Under the pieces are notes generated by a model. That model made no database searches. It saw only the letters and a list, made by a program, of their open reading frames with translations, and had not been told where the DNA came from. Source: an uncultured Prevotella sp. (GTDB taxonomy: Bacteria; Bacteroidota; Bacteroidia; Bacteroidales; Bacteroidaceae). Taken from it: a DNA stretch of 64,000 nt. Of this stretch, positions 54,330 to 61,123 are shown piece by piece. The DNA lies in contig CAMBOI010000011.1 in assembly GCA_945869265.1 (NCBI GenBank), positions 1 through 64,000 on the forward strand. The letters run 5' to 3'. Both the position numbers and the translations under genes were made by a program. Positions within the stretch are counted from its first letter, which is position 1. Every line of letters starts with the position of its first letter.

Positions 54330-55313
54330 ATGAAATCACTTCACACATTATTATATATATATATAGCCGTCTTCTGTTTGGCATCATGCGGTAATTCCAA
54401 GAAAACGGTTGCCGATGCTGTTGCCGTGGGTCCTGAGTTTTCTGCCGATAGTGCATACGCCTATTGTGCCGCACAATGTGACTTTGGTCCGCGACTTATG
54501 AATACCGAGGAGCACGACAAGTGTGGCGACTGGATAGAAGCCAAGTTCAGGCATTTCGGTATGACTGTCAGTCGTCAGGAAACAGTGGTCAAGGGATATG
54601 ACGGCACTCCACTCAAATGCCGCAATATCATTGCCCGTTTTCGTCCAGATAACAAGGAGCGCATTCTGCTTTGTGCGCATTGGGACAGCCGTCCCTGGGC
54701 CGACAACGATCCCGACAGCACCAACTGGCGCAAACCAGTTATGGGAGCCAACGACGGAGCGAGCGGTGTGGCCGTAATGCTTGAGATAGCACGCCTTCTG
54801 CAGCATGCCGACAGTGTTAATGTAGGAGTGGATTTCGTATGTTTCGATGCCGAGGACTGGGGAGTGCCGCAATGGAGTGACACCAACTATAATGGTGACT
54901 CGTGGGCTCTTGGAGCGCAGTATTGGGCAGAGAAAGCCCATAGCGAAGGCTATAAGGCGCGCTTTGGTATATTGCTCGACATGGTGGGTGGCATAGGTGC
55001 GATGTTCCATCGTGAAGCATTCTCACAACAGTACGCCTCAACTATTGTTGACAAGGTGTGGGCAGCAGCCAAGGTGGCGGGATATAGCAGCTTGTTCCCG
55101 GATGCCGATGGCGGTATGATTACCGACGACCATGTGCCTGTCAACGAGAAAGCCAATATCCCGACAGTGGATATCATCCCCTTCTATGCCAACTGCGAGC
55201 AAAGCTCGTTTGGTCCTACATGGCATACCATTAACGACACCATGGAGAACATAGACCGCAATACCCTCAAGGCAGTGGGACAGACTGTCATACAGGTTAT
55301 TTTCTCAGAATAA
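54330..55313 (+). CDS. Lipoprotein glutaminyl-peptide cyclotransferase (type II, M28-like)
   Basis: A 327-aa protein with a lipobox (CLASC, Cys20) and an M28 fold. The single-zinc ligands of type II glutaminyl cyclases are visible: Asp142 (GANDGASG), Glu175 (CFDAEDWG) and His299 (GPTWHT). The segment after the Glu (VPQWSDTNYNGDSWALGAQYW) is characteristic of bacterial QCs rather than aminopeptidases. It converts N-terminal Gln of exported proteins to pyroglutamate. Several proteins in this window have Gln right after the predicted signal cleavage. Its last 17 bp overlap the 3' end of a convergent kinase-like gene. Confidence 0.85.
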   Translation: MKSLHTLLYIYIAVFCLASCGNSKKTVADAVAVGPEFSADSAYAYCAAQCDFGPRLMNTEEHDKCGDWIEAKFRHFGMTVSRQETVVKGYDGTPLKCRNIIARFRPDNKERILLCAHWDSRPWADNDPDSTNWRKPVMGANDGASGVAVMLEIARLLQHADSVNVGVDFVCFDAEDWGVPQWSDTNYNGDSWALGAQYWAEKAHSEGYKARFGILLDMVGGIGAMFHREAFSQQYASTIVDKVWAAAKVAGYSSLFPDADGGMITDDHVPVNEKANIPTVDIIPFYANCEQSSFGPTWHTINDTMENIDRNTLKAVGQTVIQVIFSE

Positions 55314-57225
55314 GTCCGAGTGGATTTTGACAGTATTTACATTTGAAGTAATCCAACGTCATGCGGTTGATGTCATGGCGTAGTTGCAATGCCTCTTTTG
55401 ATTGATCGGGCAGGGCGAGTGGACTGTTTTCCACACGAACGTTGAGTGTATTGTCGAATAGGTGTATGTGCATGGTCACCTTACCATCCACCTTAGCCAT
55501 CTCCACGGTACCCGTAAGCAGACTGTCAATCACTTGTCTCATCCTGCCGGCATCGGTATTTATTATGAAGGAGTCAACATTTGAGTCGATAGCGAACGTT
55601 GCCTCTGGGCATTTTGCTTCAGCCGCAATTATTGCCTCGCGGCACATCTGAATGAAGTCCCAATCTGATATCTGCCACTTGGTCATACCGGCTTCAAGGC
55701 GTGATAAGTCGAGCACTCCATTTACAAGATACATCAGCAGTTGGGTGTCCTTGCGTATTATGTCGGCAAATTGTGTGCGCTCTTCCATTGTGAGTGTAGT
55801 GTCATTGGCAAGTGAGGTGGAGAATCCCACCACCGTGTTCAATGGTGTTCGTATGGCGTGACTCATATTGTTGAAGAATCTGTCCTTCTGACGGTTATGT
55901 TCCTCAGCCTCGGCAAGAGCATCCTGTGTCTTCAGGCGAGCCTTTTTCAGTTTAAGGCTCGACATGAACAGTCTTGCGAGGATTATCACCATGAGCAGAA
56001 TAACCACCGCCATGATAATGATAACCGCCATGTTTCTGTTGGCACGCAGTTGCTCTGCTTCAGCCTTCATGGTGTTAAGTCGGCTTATGTTACCAAGTTC
56101 TTCCACCTGCTTCTCAGATATAGAGTTGTTGATGGAGTCGGTCATGTAATCTACCTTCTTGTATAATTCAAGAGCCTTGTCATATTGTTTGCATTCATAC
56201 AGAATGTCGGCACGCTGACGCAAGCATTGCATAGTGTTGGCAAACTTCACCACGTTCTTTTTCGACATTACGAGAGCCTTGTCGTTGAGTTCGAGTGCCT
56301 CGTCATATCTACCCATCTTCATCTTCATATAGCACTGTGCGTTGATGAGCAGTGACTTGTAGTTTGGGTAGGAGAGTTTTTCATTATAATGTTTGGCGAG
56401 TTTTTCGTGTTCTCTTGCCTTGGTGAAGTTCTTCACCGACGACCAATATAATATGTGGCAGTATTCCACAAACAGGCGGTGGTCGTTGAGTGTTATAGCC
56501 ATCTCGGGTGTCTGCTTAATCATATTTTCGATTACAGCGTCAATCTCCTTGAGAGGCTCCTTCATCATTGAATATTTGTCGATGGTGATGTAGTAGTTGA
56601 GAATCTGCATGATTACGGTGAACTGCATCGAGAGATCATTCGATTGGTACATCAGCTTGTGGGCACTATGCAGCACCTTGTCGGCCTCATGCCATCTGCG
56701 TGTGCCGATATATGAAAGCGACATACATATATATGCCTTCACCATACCGTCCTTGTAGCCTTGCTTTTGGGCAAGTTTAAGCATATTGCTCGCCTCGTCA
56801 AGTGCATATTCGAATCTCTCGTTGTATATGTAGGTGTTGACAAGCGTGTATTGCATCTCGAAGAACAAGTTCCATTTCTTACATTTCCTTGCCACCTTCA
56901 TACCATAGTTGACCCAATACACCACACTGTCAAGACGGTCGTCGTACATATAGTGATGGTTGACAATAAATGCCAATGCCATTGCTTGCATTGTATCAAC
57001 CTTCAGTCGTTTGGCTTCATCGAGCATAATCATAGCATCGTTTACTCCCTCGGGTCGTAGCTGTGAGACACTCACAAGTTCAGATACCTTGGTAAGACGT
57101 TCCTTGCCGTGAGGCAGTTTTTTTACCTCGCGTCTGAGGCTGTCCACAAGTGCGTCCTCGCTTGTCTGTGCCGGGGCAGATAGGATTGAGATGGCAAGTG
57201 CCAATAGGATAATCAGTCGTTTCAT
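55297..57225 (-). CDS. TPR membrane protein with degenerate histidine-kinase core (pseudokinase-like)
   Basis: A 642-aa protein: signal peptide (cleavage SAPA|Q), TPR-type helices (about 30-390), membrane helix (about 399-420), coiled linker and HisKA. The phosphoacceptor segment reads NNMSHAIRTPLN: His456 is kept but the following Glu is replaced by Ala. The ATPase part is degraded. The N-box position reads VIDSLLTGTVEMA without the Asn, no DxGxG motif occurs, and the protein stops shortly after a G2-like NPLGLIL. Catalysis is therefore unlikely. It overlaps the upstream intact kinase by 4 nt and the glutaminyl cyclase gene (opposite strand) by 17 bp. It may supply the sensor for its neighbour. 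Confidence 0.82.
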   Translation of the reverse strand: MKRLIILLALAISILSAPAQTSEDALVDSLRREVKKLPHGKERLTKVSELVSVSQLRPEGVNDAMIMLDEAKRLKVDTMQAMALAFIVNHHYMYDDRLDSVVYWVNYGMKVARKCKKWNLFFEMQYTLVNTYIYNERFEYALDEASNMLKLAQKQGYKDGMVKAYICMSLSYIGTRRWHEADKVLHSAHKLMYQSNDLSMQFTVIMQILNYYITIDKYSMMKEPLKEIDAVIENMIKQTPEMAITLNDHRLFVEYCHILYWSSVKNFTKAREHEKLAKHYNEKLSYPNYKSLLINAQCYMKMKMGRYDEALELNDKALVMSKKNVVKFANTMQCLRQRADILYECKQYDKALELYKKVDYMTDSINNSISEKQVEELGNISRLNTMKAEAEQLRANRNMAVIIIMAVVILLMVIILARLFMSSLKLKKARLKTQDALAEAEEHNRQKDRFFNNMSHAIRTPLNTVVGFSTSLANDTTLTMEERTQFADIIRKDTQLLMYLVNGVLDLSRLEAGMTKWQISDWDFIQMCREAIIAAEAKCPEATFAIDSNVDSFIINTDAGRMRQVIDSLLTGTVEMAKVDGKVTMHIHLFDNTLNVRVENSPLALPDQSKEALQLRHDINRMTLDYFKCKYCQNPLGLILRK

Positions 57226-58298
57226 GCCTTTGCCTCCTTTCTGTCTATAGGATGAGTGAAGCAGAATCTTGCACCGTCGTTATAATCAGGGTCCACCCAT
57301 ATCTTTCCACCCAAACGCTCGATGATGAGTCGGCAGATGGATAGTCCCAGTCCTGTGCCTTGTGCGTTCTCGTCGAGTTTCTCAAATCGGTTGAATATCT
57401 TTTCACGTTTTTCGGGCGCTATGCCGCATCCTGTGTCGGTGACGCTGAACAGAGCCTCATTGCCCTCTCTCTTTAGTGTTAATACAATGCTTCCCTTGTC
57501 GGTGAACTTATTTGCATTCACAAGCAGGTTGATAAGCATCTGTTGCAGTCGAGCCTTGTCGGTGGATAGTGTCAGCGTGTCAAGGTCTGACTCGAATCGT
57601 ATTTCGGCAGCCGTGCGCTTCACCTTATCCACTGTCTCCACCACGTTGCGGCATATCTCCACTGCATTCTGTTCTTCAATCTTAAACTGCATTTCACCGT
57701 TTTGCTGTCGCGAGAAATCCACCACGTCGTTGATGAGTTTTAGGAGCAAGTCGGAGTTTTGGTGGATGATAGCCTCAAACTGTTGTCTCGTTTCGTTGTC
57801 GAGATTGTCCTCAGCGAGAATGGCTGAGAATCCTGCGAGAGCGTTAAGTGGGGTGCGTATCTCATGACTCATGTTCGAGAGGAACAGACTTTTCAGGTGC
57901 ATCGAGTTTTCAGCCACCTTGCGTGCCTCGTTTAGTTCTTCCCTCGACTTCTTCAGTCGGCGGTTGTATTTTCTGCTTACTACAATACCACCCCCCAACA
58001 AGAGCAGCACCACCACAAGTCCAATGATGTAATATGCCATAATCATCGACTTTTCCTCGTTGATGCTCAACTGTTCTTGGGCAACCATATTGGCATTTCG
58101 CTCCTTGTTAATCTTGGTGCGATAGCTCTGCACACTTATCGAGTCGCGGTTGGCGTTGATTTTGCGAAAAGCGTCACATTCGGTCTTTGCTTCATCCACA
58201 CTGTCTCTTGCCTGTTCCACTCCTATTGGTGAGGCAGTGGTACAGAATACCGACATCATAACTATCGGGATGATTTTCCTAAATGGTAGTTTTTTCAT
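57222..58298 (-). CDS. Membrane histidine kinase with minimal sensor region
   Basis: A 358-aa kinase with an N-terminal hydrophobic segment (about 8-25, possible signal), a short charged extracytoplasmic helix (about 28-85), one membrane helix (about 86-106), HisKA with His145 (SNMSHEIRTPLNAL) and an intact HATPase domain: N261 (LLVNANKFT), VTDTGCGIAPE and QGTGLGLSI. The sensor region of about 60 residues is too small for a ligand-binding domain. The downstream gene, a TPR protein with a broken kinase core, overlaps by 4 nt, so the two may form one sensor. No response regulator is adjacent. Confidence 0.88.
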   Translation of the reverse strand: MKKLPFRKIIPIVMMSVFCTTASPIGVEQARDSVDEAKTECDAFRKINANRDSISVQSYRTKINKERNANMVAQEQLSINEEKSMIMAYYIIGLVVVLLLLGGGIVVSRKYNRRLKKSREELNEARKVAENSMHLKSLFLSNMSHEIRTPLNALAGFSAILAEDNLDNETRQQFEAIIHQNSDLLLKLINDVVDFSRQQNGEMQFKIEEQNAVEICRNVVETVDKVKRTAAEIRFESDLDTLTLSTDKARLQQMLINLLVNANKFTDKGSIVLTLKREGNEALFSVTDTGCGIAPEKREKIFNRFEKLDENAQGTGLGLSICRLIIERLGGKIWVDPDYNDGARFCFTHPIDRKEAKA

Positions 58299-58327
58299 TT
58301 TGTCTATATATTAATGTGTTGGTTATA

Positions 58328-58963
58328 TTATAGTTGTCCAGCCTCTACCATCAGTACAACCCTTTCGGTCAACCGGTCGGTGCCTTCGGCGTCATAATCC
58401 TTTTTCAGACTTGCGCCAAAGAGAGAGGCGAATGCTTGATAGAATCCCGCTCGTATCGGGCCTAAGAATGCTTTTATGATATCATATGAACGTGAGTCAC
58501 ATTCACGATACACAAGTTTTATCAGTAGTTTGCCCTGTGAATACGTGAGTTTCTTCATCCTTGGCTTATACTCCTTGATGATACTCTTCTCCACGCGCTT
58601 CATGTGTTCGTCTTTCGACTTCTTGTCGGGCAGTGTTTCGAGATATTCGTATGTCTCAACGATTATCTGATTGACCTCCTTGGCAATAGGCAGCACCGTC
58701 TTCACGTTTTTCACGAGTCGGTTGTAGGCAGCTGCCTGCTTTGCGTTTTTGAATGTGAGATTAGGATAGACATACACGTTGTTCATCTCCATATATTGTA
58801 TGCTGTCGCCATGGTCGAGCACCTTTCCCACCTTTACGGTAGGCACAAATGTTGGGTCGTCCATATCCACCTGACGGTCTTCTGGATGTCCCTCTGTCTG
58901 TGCCGACAAAGATGTCGTCAAAAACATGACAGTCAACAAAAACAATACCCTAATAATAATCAT
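58328..58963 (-). CDS. Exported DUF4294 protein
   Basis: A 211-aa protein with a signal peptide (cleavage SLSA|Q). The mature part contains YMEMNNVYVYPNLTFKNAKQAAAYNRLVKNVKTVLPIAK and KLTYSQGKLLIKLVYRE, the hallmark of the Bacteroidetes DUF4294 family, whose function is unknown. It stands 29 nt upstream of the histidine kinase gene and is the likely first gene of the minus-strand trio, with ATTAGGA repeats in its upstream gap. A link to envelope sensing is inference from location. Confidence 0.8.
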   Translation of the reverse strand: MIIIRVLFLLTVMFLTTSLSAQTEGHPEDRQVDMDDPTFVPTVKVGKVLDHGDSIQYMEMNNVYVYPNLTFKNAKQAAAYNRLVKNVKTVLPIAKEVNQIIVETYEYLETLPDKKSKDEHMKRVEKSIIKEYKPRMKKLTYSQGKLLIKLVYRECDSRSYDIIKAFLGPIRAGFYQAFASLFGASLKKDYDAEGTDRLTERVVLMVEAGQL

Positions 58964-58974
58964 AAATCGCGAGC

Positions 58975-59005
58975 AATTCCTAATTCCTAATCCCTAATTC
59001 CTAAT
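58975..59005 (-). repeat. ATTAGGA tandem repeats upstream of the DUF4294 gene
   Basis: Read on the minus strand, four to five copies of GAATTAG(G) lie between the flavodoxin gene and the DUF4294 gene. The last codons and the stop of the flavodoxin gene (ending RN) are encoded within the array, which suggests that the repeat grew into the coding end. Confidence 0.65.
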
Positions 59006-59627
59006 TCCTGATAAAGTTCGTTTTTATTTTCGCCTCCTGCTCTGGATATGCAATGCCCGCTGCCTTTCCTGCTTCAATGCACTTCAGCATCCATGCCATG
59101 TTCCTGCCCAACTGGCGCATGGTCTGCATGCCCTCCAAGTCTTGTTCCACCTCGGCGGGAGTATTGCCATGCACCTCGTTCCAGTAGTTTGACGATACCA
59201 CAGGCATACAGGCGAAGTTAAAGTATCTGTTCATATCCTCAAACGCACCTTGTGCACCGCCTCGGCGACAGCTTACTATGGCAGCTGCCGGTTTGTTGTA
59301 GAATAGCGAGGCCTTCGAGCAGAAAGCCCTGTCCATGAATGGCTTGATGAATCCAGATGTACCAGCAAAGTGTACGGGAGTGCCGAATACGAAACCGTCA
59401 CATTCCTTAACCTTTTCAAGAAAGGCGTTCACGGTGTCGTCAGAGTTCCAGCATCTGAAATTCTGTGCGCACTTTCCGCAACCTATACATCCCATTATGG
59501 CCTTGTTGCCACACCAGAACTCTTCTGTTTCTATTCCTGCCTTTTCTAATTCCTTTGCCACCTCCATCAGTGCAGTATGGGTGCAACCGGTTTTGTGTTG
59601 GCTACCATTTACTAATAATACTTTCAT
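59001..59627 (-). CDS. Flavodoxin-fold NAD(P)H-dependent FMN reductase family protein
   Basis: A 208-aa cytoplasmic protein. MKVLLVNGSQHKTGCTHTALMEV is the FMN phosphate-binding loop. CIGCGKCAQ is a Cys motif typical of the iron-sulfur-flavoprotein-like/NADPH-dependent reductase group. VFGTPVHFAGTSGFIKPFMDR is the second FMN-binding loop. Only three clustered Cys plus one more occur, so an iron-sulfur cluster is uncertain. A -7 element (TAACTTTG, minus strand, 59666-59659) lies 31 nt upstream. Substrates in this family range from quinones to nitro compounds. Confidence 0.87.
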   Translation of the reverse strand: MKVLLVNGSQHKTGCTHTALMEVAKELEKAGIETEEFWCGNKAIMGCIGCGKCAQNFRCWNSDDTVNAFLEKVKECDGFVFGTPVHFAGTSGFIKPFMDRAFCSKASLFYNKPAAAIVSCRRGGAQGAFEDMNRYFNFACMPVVSSNYWNEVHGNTPAEVEQDLEGMQTMRQLGRNMAWMLKCIEAGKAAGIAYPEQEAKIKTNFIRN

Positions 59628-59744
59628 ATCTTATGCATAATTATGTGTTTCAGGTGGCAAAGTTACTTATTTATTCTGAAAAATAAGCTATTTGTTAAGT
59701 AATATTATGGTTTTTTATTGAACACAGAGTTACAGAGGCCTGAT

Positions 59745-59815
59745 GGGGGCTTCTCGCCCCCCAAACCCCTCGGTGTTTTCTGGTATTAGATTATTTATTC
59801 TCATCTACCAGAAAA
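59745..59815. repeat. Two hairpins in the gap after the AAA ATPase gene
   Basis: GGGGGC and GCCCCC (59745-59761) form a short GC hairpin. TTTTCTGGTA (59776-59785) and TACCAGAAAA (59806-59815) are perfect 10-bp arms around a 20-nt loop. They lie in the non-coding gap 59628-59869 downstream of the ATPase gene. An ACACAGAG-type fragment precedes them. One of these may end the ATPase transcript, but neither has a clear U-tract. Confidence 0.45.
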
Positions 59816-59869
59816 TTGCAGTTCTTTGTTGAACTTGCGATATTCATTGCTCTACTTGCCTTACCTCGC

Positions 59870-61000
59870 TTATCCCTTTAGCCAAATGCGGTAGAGAGGG
59901 TCAACGAATGTCAGTATGCCCTTGTCGTTGTCCAATATGTCGCGTTTTACAAGGGCGAGCTTGTTCTTGGTTATAGTGTTAGGATTGCCAAGTGAATATC
60001 TGCGCTTTACGTCCTCTGACGAGAGTTTGGTCTCACCGTTGCTGATGGCTCTCAGCATCTCTATTTGGCTTTGGGAAAGATTCTCCGTGTCGTTTTGGAA
60101 CATCGGAGTGTTGATGTTCAGCGTCTGTCTTAATCCTCGGTTGTATGAATCTTCATCCACTTCATCATCCGTATAACTCCAGATAAAATAACAAAGCTGC
60201 TGAAGATACCAAGAGTGACATTCAACGATGTCGCATATACGGGAAGCATATTCGGCAGAACATTTTTTGCCTGTCTTCTCAAAAGACGAGGTGATGAAGG
60301 GAATCCAGTCTTCCTTGGCAATTTTATCCATGAAGATGACTTGACCAAAACGATAAAACGGACTATTGGAATTGTTGAATATCTCGAGCATCATTGTTCT
60401 CTTGCTTCCATAAAAGCAATAAGACACATGCTCTTGTTGTTGCCATGCTGAGCGCATTTTCCCCTCCATATCTTTATATTGAGGCAAGTTGGCAAGTTGC
60501 TGAAATTCATCTATACATACTATTATATGCAGCCCTTTCTCTTTTCCCAAAAGTTCCGGGAGTTGTAGTATAGTATTTTTGTCGCTTTCACGAGGAATAT
60601 ATCTTAGGTCAAAAGCCAGGAAATCCGTCACTTGGTCATTCACTACAATTTGTGGAACGACACCTGTAAGCCATTTCTTAGCATCGCTAATCCATCGCTC
60701 TACTTTGTTTGAAGTGCAAGCGATAACCTGACTGGCAAAGACTCTGTAAAACTCGTCTTCCGAACCAATGCTGAATCCGTCGATATAGCAAACCCTGACA
60801 GATTTGTCCTCTGCCAGAAGCTCATCCATGGCCATCTTGACCAATGATGACTTCCCCCATCTTCTTGGAGATACAAGCATGGTGTTGATGTGGGAAGACA
60901 AGAGTTGCTTCAGCAATGCCCTGTCTTCCACTCGGTCGATGAAGTTGTCCTTTGTGGCTAATGTGCCAAATTGAAATGGTGATTTCACTATTTTTGTCAT
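59870..61000 (-). CDS. Archaeal-type AAA ATPase (P-loop NTPase)
   Basis: A 376-aa cytoplasmic ATPase. The start MTKIVKSPFQFGTLATKDNFIDR is typical of the Arch_ATPase/STAND-related family. Walker A is VSPRRWGKSSLV (Lys50), and Walker B is VCIDEFQ (Asp164, Glu165). A winged-helix-like part follows (residues about 300-360), ending in the family hallmark DPLYRIWLKG. The start at 61000 is chosen because the -7 element and palindromic repeats lie directly upstream. These proteins are abundant and patchily distributed in Bacteroidales, and their function is not established. DNA binding by the C-terminus is possible. Confidence 0.85.
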   Translation of the reverse strand: MTKIVKSPFQFGTLATKDNFIDRVEDRALLKQLLSSHINTMLVSPRRWGKSSLVKMAMDELLAEDKSVRVCYIDGFSIGSEDEFYRVFASQVIACTSNKVERWISDAKKWLTGVVPQIVVNDQVTDFLAFDLRYIPRESDKNTILQLPELLGKEKGLHIIVCIDEFQQLANLPQYKDMEGKMRSAWQQQEHVSYCFYGSKRTMMLEIFNNSNSPFYRFGQVIFMDKIAKEDWIPFITSSFEKTGKKCSAEYASRICDIVECHSWYLQQLCYFIWSYTDDEVDEDSYNRGLRQTLNINTPMFQNDTENLSQSQIEMLRAISNGETKLSSEDVKRRYSLGNPNTITKNKLALVKRDILDNDKGILTFVDPLYRIWLKG

Positions 61001-61031
61001 GATAATATACTTATATGTTGCAAATCCGGTG

Positions 61032-61039
61032 CAAATATA
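61032..61039 (-). promoter_or_regulatory. -7 element of the AAA ATPase gene
   Basis: TATATTTG on the minus strand fits TAnnTTTG, 31 nt before the start codon. The place of the -33 element is taken by the palindromic repeats at 61042-61080. Confidence 0.6.
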
Positions 61040-61041
61040 CA

Positions 61042-61080
61042 AAAAGTTACCTAAAGGTAAATTACCCAAAGGTAACTTTT
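61042..61080. promoter_or_regulatory. Tandem palindromic operator-like repeats before the AAA ATPase gene
   Basis: Two 14-bp units of the form TTACC-N4-GGTAA (61047-61060 and 61062-61075, middle TAAA and CAAA) stand 15 bp apart. Each is itself an inverted repeat. Outer arms AAAAGTTACCT (61042-61052) and AGGTAACTTTT (61070-61080) make the whole array symmetric. The position over the -33 region suggests a regulator site, possibly for the ATPase itself. Confidence 0.7.
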
Positions 61081-61123
61081 ATGTATTATTAACTGGAATA
61101 CTGTCCTGTCCATAAAAATTGCC

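Noticed and set aside
55297..58298. Hybrid two-component system with receiver and AraC output
   Set aside because: Neither protein has a receiver or C-terminal HTH domain; the reading frames end after the ATPase region.
61001..61069. Longer N-terminus for the AAA ATPase
   Set aside because: It would place coding sequence across the -7 element and the palindromic repeats; family members start at a sequence like MTKIVKSPFQFG.
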